Shown here piece by piece: positions 1 to 7,898 of a stretch of DNA of 64,000 nucleotides. The stretch is from an uncultured Bacilli bacterium (GTDB taxonomy: Bacteria; Bacillota_I; Bacilli_A; RF39; UBA660). The notes beneath the pieces were generated by a model that saw only the letters and a program-made list of their open reading frames with translations, did not search any database and was not told the origin of the DNA. Each line of letters begins with the position of its first letter. Within the stretch, counting starts at the first letter, position 1. A program made the translations under genes and the position numbers. Location of the stretch: the NCBI GenBank assembly GCA_944371995.1, contig CALVYD010000003.1, forward strand, positions 1 through 64,000, written 5' to 3'.

Positions 1-6
1 CATAAC

Positions 7-46
7 AAAACCTTCCTTTTCTTATTTTATCATATCGGAAGGTTTT
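7..46. terminator. Inverted repeat, likely bidirectional terminator
   Basis: A perfect 10-bp inverted repeat (AAAACCTTCC / GGAAGGTTTT) with a 20-nt A+T loop and T-rich flanks on both sides. It probably ends a rightward gene lying off the left edge and backs up the terminator at 91-120 for leftward transcripts. Positions 1-124 contain no gene that I can support. Confidence 0.55.
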
Positions 47-90
47 ATTCTATTTACACAACTTTTTCTATACTCTCAACACATTAATTT

Positions 91-120
91 AAAATAAAAG
101 CGTCTATAAAATATAGATGC
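91..120 (-). terminator. Rho-independent terminator of the xerD-deoB operon
   Basis: On the minus strand, a few bases after the stop codon of the 329-residue gene, GCATCTAT pairs with ATAGACGC (one G-T pair) around a 5-nt loop and is followed by TTTTATTTT. Confidence 0.6.
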
Positions 121-124
121 TTAT

Positions 125-1114
125 TTATATTGTTCCCCTACTTTTCCCGTCGTCTTTAAACTTTGCATAAGAAATAGATATATTTTCACGAAAAGATTCT
201 TCTTCTCCTTCTAAATTACCATTAGAAAGAACTCTAGCTGAAAAAACATTAGTATACTCATCTGAAAAAATATCAATTCGATCAATAACTTCAGATAATT
301 CATGATACTGCAATTCATTCACTTTCTCAGGAATATAAGAAAATACATCCCCTTCTCTAAAAAATAATACAGCAACCGATAAATTAGTTACTTCTTTCAT
401 TAAACTCTTTTCCTCTTCTCCGACATCTTTACCAGTCATTTCTAAAAGCATATGATTTAAAACCTCTTGATGACCTGTTTTCAGAACAGTAGAAGCATAA
501 CTCTCCCCTTCACCATTAACAACCATAACACCACAATAATTATGATTAACAGGATAACGATAAAGACTATCATCACTACTAAGTAATGTTTTCATATTAA
601 ATATTCGTGCCTCATCAAACATTTTAGCTTCTTCTTCAGACAATTCATGAAAACTATCACGTAAAAAAAGTTTAACCGCTTCTTGAAAAGAAAATTTAGG
701 ACCTTGAGTACATTGTGAAGGATAACATTCATAATCATATCCATATTTCAATTTATCTTTCACATAAATGAGATTAGTATAATAACTTTCTCCATCAAAA
801 GAAGCCGTAATATCATCTAATTGTTTTAACAATTCTGATGCATTTTCCCTGCTAACACTATTAGGTAAAAAAACAGTAAGGTTTTTCCCTGGAATCATAT
901 CTACATGACCATTCCGCTCCTTGAAATCATTAGTAACATGAATAACAGGAATTCCGCGTTCCCAGTAATCGGTATATTCTTGATGAACAAAAGGAATATG
1001 GCTAAAAACACCATGATAATCTTGATACAGCAATTTAAAAAGCTCTCCCTCTGCGCTAATCATAAAATTAGAAGGACACATACTATCTACAATATAAACT
1101 TTACAAATATCCAT
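125..1114 (-). CDS. Hypothetical protein, 329 residues, downstream of deoB
   Basis: I do not recognise this protein. It begins MDICKVYIVDS, has no signal peptide or membrane segment, and is acidic with scattered cysteines, so it is probably cytoplasmic. Its ATG lies one base after the deoB stop codon and has only a weak purine-rich stretch upstream, which suggests translational coupling to deoB. It is the last gene of a xerD-deoB-hypothetical operon that ends in a terminator just downstream. In Bacillus this place after deoB is taken by a purine nucleoside phosphorylase, but nothing in this protein resembles that family. Confidence 0.6.
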   Translation of the reverse strand: MDICKVYIVDSMCPSNFMISAEGELFKLLYQDYHGVFSHIPFVHQEYTDYWERGIPVIHVTNDFKERNGHVDMIPGKNLTVFLPNSVSRENASELLKQLDDITASFDGESYYTNLIYVKDKLKYGYDYECYPSQCTQGPKFSFQEAVKLFLRDSFHELSEEEAKMFDEARIFNMKTLLSSDDSLYRYPVNHNYCGVMVVNGEGESYASTVLKTGHQEVLNHMLLEMTGKDVGEEEKSLMKEVTNLSVAVLFFREGDVFSYIPEKVNELQYHELSEVIDRIDIFSDEYTNVFSARVLSNGNLEGEEESFRENISISYAKFKDDGKSRGTI

Positions 1115-1115
1115 A

Positions 1116-2282
1116 CTACTTCAACTCTTCTAAAATACTTTTACCAATAGAAGGCATATCTACATCAAAATTATCAGCGATAGTTGCTCCTATATTAGCA
1201 AAGGTCTCAAATACTTCAAGTCTTTTTGGTTCTAAAAAATCTCTACTATAAATAATGACGGGTACATTTTCTCTTGTATGATCCGTACCAGGGAAAGTAG
1301 GATCGTTTCCATGATCCGCAGTAATAATCAATAAATCTCCAGTATCAAGCTTATTTAAAATAATAGGAATTTCCACATCTAATTCCTCAATTGCCTTACC
1401 ATATCCTTCAGCATCTCTCGTATGTCCATATAACGAATCAAAATCAGCAAGATTTACCATACAAAGACCTGTAAAATTCTTATCAATAATATCAGTAAAC
1501 TTATTAATTGCTTCCATATTATTATTAGCTTTCATTTGTTTATTGATACCTTGTCCATCAAAAATATCATTAACTTTACCAATACCAATAACATTGTAAT
1601 TATGTTCTACTAAACTATCCAAAATACTCTTTTTTGGAGGCTTTACAGAATAGTCTTTTCTTCCACTTTGAATCAATTTATAATGACCTGGTGTACCTGT
1701 AAAAGGTCTAGCAATCACCCTACCTATTCTCCACTCTTCTCTTAAAGTTAAGGCACGAATTCTCTCGCAATATTGATAAAGAGTCGCAACTGGAATACAA
1801 TCTTCATGAGCAGCCACTTGTAAATCAGAATCAGCAGATGTATAAATAATTAAGGAACCATAATTTTGCTGCCTTTCACCAAGTTCTTGAATAATAGCAT
1901 CATCATTGCAACATTTGTTACCAATCACTCTACGTCCTGTAACCTGTTCAATTCCATTTAAAATATCAAAAGGAAATCCCTGATTAAAAGTTTTAAAAGG
2001 AATATGATTTTCAATTCCCATCATCTCATAATGACCATTTAAACTATCCTTACCAGCATTAGTAGGTCTCGCAATTGTATAATAAGCATCAACCTGTTTA
2101 TTTTCGTTCATATTAAGAGTATCTAAAAAGCCAATCTTCTTTAAATTAGGAATAAATAAATCATAATTTTCCTTAATATGTCCTAAAGTATTAGCACCAG
2201 CATCCCCGTAATTAGCAGCATCGGTCGTTTCACCAACACCTAAAGAATCCAATACCATTAAAAATATTCTTTTAAATTTCAT
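1116..2282 (-). CDS. deoB: Phosphopentomutase DeoB
   Basis: Interconverts ribose (or deoxyribose) 1-phosphate and 5-phosphate, linking nucleoside salvage with the pentose phosphate pathway. It belongs to the alkaline-phosphatase-like metalloenzymes. The N-terminal metal-binding stretch FLMVLDSLGVGE and the C-terminal TADHGNDPT and GTDHTRE motifs are all present, and 388 residues is the normal family length. The reading frame is open further upstream, but the start at 2282 has a good ribosome binding site (AAAGGAGAG, 7 bases away) and gives the canonical N-terminus MKFKRIFLMVLD. The start overlaps the end of xerD by 11 bases. The xerD-deoB order is the same as ripX-drm in Bacillus subtilis. 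Confidence 0.97.
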   Translation of the reverse strand: MKFKRIFLMVLDSLGVGETTDAANYGDAGANTLGHIKENYDLFIPNLKKIGFLDTLNMNENKQVDAYYTIARPTNAGKDSLNGHYEMMGIENHIPFKTFNQGFPFDILNGIEQVTGRRVIGNKCCNDDAIIQELGERQQNYGSLIIYTSADSDLQVAAHEDCIPVATLYQYCERIRALTLREEWRIGRVIARPFTGTPGHYKLIQSGRKDYSVKPPKKSILDSLVEHNYNVIGIGKVNDIFDGQGINKQMKANNNMEAINKFTDIIDKNFTGLCMVNLADFDSLYGHTRDAEGYGKAIEELDVEIPIILNKLDTGDLLIITADHGNDPTFPGTDHTRENVPVIIYSRDFLEPKRLEVFETFANIGATIADNFDVDMPSIGKSILEELK

Positions 2283-3186
2283 CAACTTTCTCTCCTTTAT
2301 GTTCTCTTGGATGATATTTTTTATAATCAGCTTCAACTTTTTCATCACTAACATGAGTATAAATCTTAGTAGTAGAAATATCAGAGTGACCAAGCATCTC
2401 CTGAATACTTCTCAAATCAGCGCCATGACTTAACAGGTGAGTTGCAAAACTATGTCTCAAGGTATGAGGAGAAACATCAGGATTTAATCCTTTATCTAAC
2501 AACAATTGCTTTAAAATCTTAAAAAAGCCTTGCCTAGTAATCTGCTTACCATGATTATTTAAAAACAAGGCATCTTCTTGTCTATGATTCTTAATAAGCA
2601 TACCACGATGTTCTAAATAAAGCTTTAAATAATAAACTCCATACTCACCAATAGGAATTTCTCTTTCTTTTCTCCCTTTCCCCATGATACGAATCAAACC
2701 ATTTTCTAAATCAATTTGATTCAAAGTCAAACTTACTAACTCGCTCACTCTAAGTCCTGCTCCATACATCAATTCTAACATAGCTTTATTACGATAGTCA
2801 AACGGAGTATTTAATGTTATATCTAATAACAAATCAACTTCTTCTACAGTTAACGCTCTAGGAAGTCTTTTTTGCAGTTTAGGACGAGAAATAAATAGTG
2901 ACACATCTTCTTTTACAATATTCTCTTTAATTAAATACTTATGAAAATTCTTAATAACCGTCAAGTTATGAGCAACCGTACTAGTACTTTCACTATCACC
3001 ACGTATTTTTAAAAATTCTTTAATATGATCACTAGTAATATCTTTTACCAAAAACACATTTTTATCCTGTAAAAAAGAAAGATAAACATCTAAATCATTT
3101 TGATAAGAACTAACAGACTGATCCGTTAATCCCTTTTCAAATAAACAATACTGAATAAAATCAACAATAGCATCTTCTATCTTCAT
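2272..3186 (-). CDS. xerD: Tyrosine recombinase XerD
   Basis: Site-specific recombinase that, with its partner, resolves chromosome dimers at dif. Residues 1-90 form the SAM-like core-binding domain. The catalytic domain carries the full set R146 (GAGLRVSEL), K170 (GKGRK), H241-x-x-R244 (HTLRHSFATHL), H267 (LGHSDIS) and nucleophile Y276 (TKIYTHV). The 304-residue length is typical. The linkage to deoB and the lack of phage genes nearby argue for the housekeeping XerD rather than an element integrase. XerC/XerS family members look similar, so the D assignment rests mainly on context. Confidence 0.92.
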   Translation of the reverse strand: MKIEDAIVDFIQYCLFEKGLTDQSVSSYQNDLDVYLSFLQDKNVFLVKDITSDHIKEFLKIRGDSESTSTVAHNLTVIKNFHKYLIKENIVKEDVSLFISRPKLQKRLPRALTVEEVDLLLDITLNTPFDYRNKAMLELMYGAGLRVSELVSLTLNQIDLENGLIRIMGKGRKEREIPIGEYGVYYLKLYLEHRGMLIKNHRQEDALFLNNHGKQITRQGFFKILKQLLLDKGLNPDVSPHTLRHSFATHLLSHGADLRSIQEMLGHSDISTTKIYTHVSDEKVEADYKKYHPREHKGEKVDEI

Positions 3187-3359
3187 TGAACATTCATTCC
3201 TTTCATATTACAAAAGAGAAAAACTGAAAGCCTCACTTTATAATACAAATTATTACCAATAAATAGTATAATGTAAAATTTAAAAAAATACAACTAGACA
3301 CCAAGCAACCATAAAAGACAAAACTATGATTTTTAATAGAATTTATTACAAATTTAAGA

Positions 3360-3365
3360 TATAAT
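3360..3365 (+). promoter_or_regulatory. Possible -10 box for rarA/mgsA
   Basis: TATAAT lies 31 bases before the rarA/mgsA start codon. The matching -35 position (TAGAAT at 17-bp spacing) is poor, so only the -10 is visible. The rest of the 3187-3396 gap shows nothing else that I can name. Confidence 0.35.
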
Positions 3366-3396
3366 AATAATGCACTAAAAAGAAAGTAGGGATGAC

Positions 3397-4617
3397 ATGA
3401 ATAAACCTTTAGCTTTAAAATTAGCACCATCTACCCTATCAGAAGTAATAGGACAAAAACATTTAATTGGAGAAGGAAAAATTTTAACAAATTTAGTAAA
3501 AAACAAAAGAGTATTCTCTATGATTTTATATGGAAAACCAGGAATAGGTAAAACATCGATTGCCAATGCTATTGCTAACGATTTAGGAGAAAGATATCGT
3601 TTTTTAAACGCCACAATCAATACGAAAAAAGATTTAGATATCGTAATAGAAGAAGCAAAAATGTATGATGGTATGATTCTAATCATGGATGAGATACACC
3701 GTCTAAATAAAGATAAACAAGATATCTTACTACCACAATTAGAAAGCGGACTAATTACATTAATCGGTATGACAACATCTAATCCCTATCATGCGATTAA
3801 TCCAGCCATACGTAGTAGATGTCAATTATTTGAATTAAAAGAACTAGAAACAGAAGATATTATAGAAGGCCTAAAAAGAGCCATAAAACACCCGGATTTA
3901 AAAGGAATAGAAATAGATGATAAAAGTATCGAGTTAATAGCAAAACTCTCTGGAAATGACTTAAGATACGCTTACAATCTGTTAGAAGTTGCTTTCTATT
4001 CTACAGATGATAAAAAAATAACAGAAGAAAAAATAAGAAAGATCAATAACAAACCAGTATTTTTCTCTGATAAAAACGGAGAAGGACATTATGATGTCTT
4101 AAGCGGCCTACAAAAATCGATTCGTGGTAGTGATGTGGATGCTGCCCTACATTATCTAGCAAGATTAACTGTAGAAGGAGACCTAGATTCCATTTATAGA
4201 CGATTATCAGTCATAGCCTATGAAGATATCGCACTAGCAAATCCTGCTATCGGTCCAAGACTAGATGCTGCAATTAACGCCGCTGAACGTGTAGGCCTAC
4301 CAGAAGCAAGAATACCATTAGGTACCATTGTTGTCGAAATGGCACTATCTCCTAAAAGTAATACAGCTCATATTGCCTTTGATGAAGCCATCAAAGATAT
4401 CGAAGAAGGAAATGTAGGAACAATACCCGCTCACATAAAAACAAACTCCCCTCTTTACAAATACCCGCATGATTATAACGGTGCCTATGTAGTACAACAA
4501 TACCTACCTGATAAACTAAAAAATAAAAAGTACTACCATCCTAAAGATATTGGATATGAAAAAAACATAAAAGAAATCTATGAACGCTTAGAAAAACTAA
4601 AAAGCCAAGGAAACTAA
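3397..4617 (+). CDS. rarA: AAA+ ATPase of the RarA/MgsA/WRNIP1 family
   Basis: Clamp-loader-like ATPase that acts at stalled replication forks and in recombination. Walker A is GKPGIGKT (46-53), Walker B LIMDEI (95-100), and sensor 1 is in the GMTTSNPY stretch. After the AAA+ module (to about residue 220) comes the tetramerisation domain typical of this family, containing SGLQKSIRGSDVDAALHYLA. The 406-residue length is normal. The gene stands alone on the plus strand, divergent from xerD, and ends inside a terminator hairpin shared with the converging ABC operon. Confidence 0.94.
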   Translation: MNKPLALKLAPSTLSEVIGQKHLIGEGKILTNLVKNKRVFSMILYGKPGIGKTSIANAIANDLGERYRFLNATINTKKDLDIVIEEAKMYDGMILIMDEIHRLNKDKQDILLPQLESGLITLIGMTTSNPYHAINPAIRSRCQLFELKELETEDIIEGLKRAIKHPDLKGIEIDDKSIELIAKLSGNDLRYAYNLLEVAFYSTDDKKITEEKIRKINNKPVFFSDKNGEGHYDVLSGLQKSIRGSDVDAALHYLARLTVEGDLDSIYRRLSVIAYEDIALANPAIGPRLDAAINAAERVGLPEARIPLGTIVVEMALSPKSNTAHIAFDEAIKDIEEGNVGTIPAHIKTNSPLYKYPHDYNGAYVVQQYLPDKLKNKKYYHPKDIGYEKNIKEIYERLEKLKSQGN

Positions 4618-4628
4618 CTCTTGGCTTT
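4601..4628. terminator. Bidirectional terminator holding both stop codons
   Basis: AAAGCCAAG (4601-4609) pairs with CTTGGCTTT (4620-4628), with T runs on both outer sides. The loop holds the UAA of rarA (4615-4617) and the UAG of the converging membrane-protein gene (4614-4616). One hairpin therefore ends both operons. Confidence 0.82.
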
Positions 4629-5102
4629 TTTACTCTGCAATAATACAAAGAAACTGGTAATAACAGATACAACTAAATACAATAAACTATTAAATAAAAA
4701 TAACGAAATAGAAAAAGGAATATCACGAAATAGAAAAAAATAACTAAATATAAAAATAAATGACCTGATAACTATAGTAAAAATACTCACAACAACAAGT
4801 AGATGAATAAAATTCTTTTTATAAGATTTACGTAATAACAAAAACTCAAAAGAATGTTCTTTTTCATTGGTAAAAAAAGTATAAGTAATATAGATGTGAC
4901 AACAGACTTGAAATAATGTCCATAGAATCTTAATACCTTCCTGATAGGGAGGTAATCCTATTAATATTGTAAATAGTGAAAGATTAGTTGGTAAAACCGC
5001 CATATAAAGCATAAACATAAAATAGAAAAAGATATAAACAACAAACAATAATATATATTGCTTTTTTATAGACTGCAACAAACGATAAAAATTATATTTC
5101 AT
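4614..5102 (-). CDS. Small ABC-exporter-associated membrane protein
   Basis: A 162-residue, very hydrophobic protein with about four membrane segments (roughly residues 15-38, 60-78, 100-124 and 128-152). It matches no family I recognise. It is the third gene of a leftward operon with an ABC ATPase and a larger permease-like protein, so it is probably a second transmembrane subunit of that transporter. The start has a good ribosome binding site (AAGGATGG). The stop codon lies in the shared terminator loop. Confidence 0.75.
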   Translation of the reverse strand: MKYNFYRLLQSIKKQYILLFVVYIFFYFMFMLYMAVLPTNLSLFTILIGLPPYQEGIKILWTLFQVCCHIYITYTFFTNEKEHSFEFLLLRKSYKKNFIHLLVVVSIFTIVIRSFIFIFSYFFLFRDIPFSISLFLFNSLLYLVVSVITSFFVLLQSKKAKS

Positions 5103-5111
5103 AAACCATCC

Positions 5112-5744
5112 TTACTTAGTATGAACTTCTCCCGCATCAAAATAATAAATAAAATCTGATAGATTATCTAAATCTTCTTTGATATGAGTAGATATAATAA
5201 TAAGTTTACCCTTTTCTTTTTCTTCTTTTAAAATACGACTTATTTTTTTTACGCTTTCATTTTCTATTCCATTAAATGGTTCATCCAAAATAATAATATC
5301 AGGATCTTCCATCAACACTTGTGCAATCCCTAACTTCTGTTTCATTCCCAAGGAATACTCAGAATATCTTTTATCTTTTTCTTCATATAAATTAACTTTT
5401 TTTAATGCTTCCTCTATTTCTGTTTTTCCTATTTTATTCTGAATTCTAGCAAGCAATTCTAAATTCTCATAACCAGTTAATTCTGGAAAAAAATTAGGTT
5501 TTTCAATAATAGCTCTCATATTCAAAAGATATAAATTATCTTTATCATAACTTTTTTGATCAAATAGTATCTCTCCGGTAGTTACTTTATAAAGTCCGCA
5601 CAATATCTTTAAAAATACACTTTTCCCAGAGCCATTTCTACCACTTAATCCATAGATATGTCCACTCTCAAAAGATGCATTAACATTATTTAATACCATC
5701 GTTTTCCTAAATCTTTTACTAACATTCTTTACTTCTATCTTCAT
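5112..5744 (-). CDS. ABC transporter ATP-binding protein
   Basis: A 210-residue nucleotide-binding subunit. Walker A is GRNGSGKS (35-42), the signature SLGMKQ (131-136) is an LSGGQ variant common in antibiotic- and bacitracin-type exporters, Walker B is IIILDE (150-155), and the H-loop is in IIISTHIKED. It lies between two membrane-protein genes, with gaps of about 9 bases on either side, and has a strong AGGAGG site. It probably powers a small efflux, immunity or lipid-active exporter. The substrate cannot be told from the sequence. Confidence 0.93.
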   Translation of the reverse strand: MKIEVKNVSKRFRKTMVLNNVNASFESGHIYGLSGRNGSGKSVFLKILCGLYKVTTGEILFDQKSYDKDNLYLLNMRAIIEKPNFFPELTGYENLELLARIQNKIGKTEIEEALKKVNLYEEKDKRYSEYSLGMKQKLGIAQVLMEDPDIIILDEPFNGIENESVKKISRILKEEKEKGKLIIISTHIKEDLDNLSDFIYYFDAGEVHTK

Positions 5745-5753
5745 AATATCCTC

Positions 5754-6653
5754 CTACTTATTTTTCTCGCATTGTATTACTAATTTTTCTTTGTTTTTAT
5801 ATGCCAAATAAACAAAAACAAACGAAATAATCAAGAAACTAATATTTACAAGAAATAATGAACCTATACCATATAAATCATTAAAACCAAAAATATCCAT
5901 AATATTAAATATCATTCCTAATTCCGTATGAAATATTCTTTGTAAAATGATAACTCTAACAACCGTCTCCAAGAATATCTCAAATGAAAAAAACACAATA
6001 TAAGATAAGATGATACAAGGAATAAATTTTTGTTGAAATCTCGCAACCACTAAAGAAATATTAACATAAATCATAGAAAGAATTACAACATTTAATAAAT
6101 AAAGAATGAAAAACAACACAGGATAATTAATAAGATTAGTACTCCATCCCATATTATAAACTACCGAATATTCTGGAACCAAAGAATAATTCATTAACAA
6201 AGGAATTATTAAAACGATAATCAACACAGGTAATATCCAAAGATATTTATAAGCAGTAAACAACATTTTTTTAATAAAGCTGCGATAACTTTCTCTTAAA
6301 TTAGTATTCATAATATATTTATTTCTTAACATTTTACAAATTGGAATCATCGGTGGAATAATAACAATTAAAAAAAGAAAATAAGTAAATGATTGTACAT
6401 GCCATACTAACACTTCTGAAAACTCAGAATAAAAATCTGGCTCAATTACTCTATTTGTAAGTATCTCATGGCAAAACTTCTTTTCTTCCTCATCTGTAAT
6501 TACCTTAGTTTTGCACTGTTCTTGAAGGTTATTTGTAAGTTCAACAATATCTTGATTGTTTTGTATAACCTGATAATCTCCATAAAGAAAAATAGCTCCA
6601 AATACCAAAAGTATAATTATCACAACTATATTTCGCTTCAAAAAACTTTTCAT
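5754..6653 (-). CDS. ABC-2-like permease subunit
   Basis: A 299-residue membrane protein with about six hydrophobic segments: one at residues 7-27, a loop of about 70 residues facing the outside, then segments near 92-112, 140-165, 180-205, 215-240 and 270-290. This layout is typical of ABC-2 type permeases. The frame is open to 6692, but the start at 6653 has GAGGTG at the right distance and gives the positively charged beginning MKSFLKRN. It is the first gene of the three-gene ABC operon. The 306 bases upstream, to holA, hold a weak hairpin and no gene; I could not settle on a promoter there. Confidence 0.82.
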   Translation of the reverse strand: MKSFLKRNIVVIIILLVFGAIFLYGDYQVIQNNQDIVELTNNLQEQCKTKVITDEEEKKFCHEILTNRVIEPDFYSEFSEVLVWHVQSFTYFLFLIVIIPPMIPICKMLRNKYIMNTNLRESYRSFIKKMLFTAYKYLWILPVLIIVLIIPLLMNYSLVPEYSVVYNMGWSTNLINYPVLFFILYLLNVVILSMIYVNISLVVARFQQKFIPCIILSYIVFFSFEIFLETVVRVIILQRIFHTELGMIFNIMDIFGFNDLYGIGSLFLVNISFLIISFVFVYLAYKNKEKLVIQCEKNK

Positions 6654-6927
6654 AATACACCTCATTAAATAAGTATTTATAGAACAAAACAAATATAATA
6701 TCTAATGTAATCACTAAAAATAATCCAATTTTTATATAAAACATTCAATTATTTTAAATATCACAAACAATAAATTATCGACAATTACATTGTACTATTA
6801 TAAAATTTAATTTTCCAAAAAACATGAAACATACCTCTAACTACTCTACTTAATAATTAAAATCTACTATATTCATTGTACCACTTACTACGAAATAAAA
6901 TAGTAAATTTGCCAAAGAAAAAGTTAA

Positions 6928-6946
6928 TTGACAAAATACTTGTCAA
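6928..6946 (-). terminator. Weak terminator-like hairpin after holA
   Basis: TTGACAA (6928-6934) and TTGTCAA (6940-6946) form a 7-bp inverted repeat with a 5-nt loop. On the minus strand it is followed by TTAACTTTTT, 14 bases after the holA stop. It could equally be an operator for the ABC operon to the left. Confidence 0.4.
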
Positions 6947-6959
6947 ATGAACTTAAATA

Positions 6960-7898
6960 TTATGCATTCTCTAATATAAATAACTCAATTAAAAAACTTC
7001 CATCTACATCCGTAGTTTTTATTTTTAAATCAATATCCGCAAGCTTTCTAAAAATATCTCTAAGTTCTTCTTTACTATAATACCTAGTTAATTCTCTAGT
7101 CTTTTGAATACGATATGGTTTTTCTCCTAAAGTATCAGCAATCTCTTGATTTAGTCTCATCTTCTCCTCTAGTACCTTTACTTGATACATAATTAAATAC
7201 TGACTAGCAAGTAATCCTAGTAATGATAAAGGTTCTATAGAATAATTACAAAGCTCATGATACTTTTCTAACGCTTTCTTTTTATCCTTTGCTGCTAATA
7301 CTCTAACAAACTCAAAAGTCAAATCCTTAGGATCTCCCAACTTTCGAATAACCAATCTATCTACATCTTCTAACGTAATCTTTTTACTATCAAGACAATA
7401 CATTTTTAACTTAGAACACTCTTGATGAATTCTTCCAATATCTTCTAAACACTCCGTAGCAAGCCTTCGAACAACCTGAGAATCTACCTGATATCCTTGT
7501 AACTCTTTCTTAATAAAACTAACAGCATCTACCGAAAAAGAAGGACACTCTAAATTTTTCTTTAACTCTTTGGTAATCTTTTTCGTATTATTTAACTTTC
7601 TTGCTGTAACAAATAACAAAATACTATCCAAAGGATTTTTTAAATATTTTAGAAAATGTTCTATCTCTTTTTCACTAGTATCACTAGCTAAAGATTCAAT
7701 ATGAGAAACTATAATAACTTTCTTCTCAGAAAACAATCCGTAAGTATCTAAATCTTCTATCGCCGAAGACAAAGGAACTTCTTCCATATCATAAGAATGT
7801 ACAGGACTAGAAGAAAATTCCCTCGACTCGATAATTTCTTTTATTTTCAACTCAATTAGATATTCATCAACTTGTTCTAACAAATAATTATTCTTCAT
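6960..7898 (-). CDS. holA: DNA polymerase III delta subunit HolA
   Basis: The clamp-loader subunit that opens the sliding clamp. The 312 residues follow the HolA pattern: an N-terminal domain with GLFSEKKVIIVSHIE, a middle region (SFIKKEL and VVRRLATECLEDIGRIHQE), and a helical C-terminal collar domain (LLGLLASQYLIMYQV). It is slightly shorter than the usual 330-340 residues. Its start overlaps the end of alaS by 11 bases and has no strong site of its own, so it is probably coupled to alaS. It would then fall under the T-box leader at the head of this operon, an unusual place for a replication gene. Confidence 0.9.
   Translation of the reverse strand: MKNNYLLEQVDEYLIELKIKEIIESREFSSSPVHSYDMEEVPLSSAIEDLDTYGLFSEKKVIIVSHIESLASDTSEKEIEHFLKYLKNPLDSILLFVTARKLNNTKKITKELKKNLECPSFSVDAVSFIKKELQGYQVDSQVVRRLATECLEDIGRIHQECSKLKMYCLDSKKITLEDVDRLVIRKLGDPKDLTFEFVRVLAAKDKKKALEKYHELCNYSIEPLSLLGLLASQYLIMYQVKVLEEKMRLNQEIADTLGEKPYRIQKTRELTRYYSKEELRDIFRKLADIDLKIKTTDVDGSFLIELFILENA

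Noticed and set aside
2283-2393. Longer N-terminus for deoB (extra 37 residues)
   Set aside because: The extension lies wholly inside xerD, has no binding site, and would precede the canonical DeoB beginning; the start at 2282 has AAAGGAGAG.
2272-3186. XerD as the integrase of a mobile element
   Set aside because: It is next to deoB as in Bacillus, far from the accessory block, and no attachment sites or phage genes are nearby.
3233-3686. Minus-strand reading frames opposite the start of rarA
   Set aside because: No binding sites or recognisable protein features; they are antisense shadows of a clear AAA+ gene.
6541-6744. A 67-residue minus-strand frame overlapping the start of the ABC permease gene
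   Set aside because: Its hydrophobic beginning looked like a small membrane protein, but the rest is the permease region in a shifted frame and it lacks a clear binding site.
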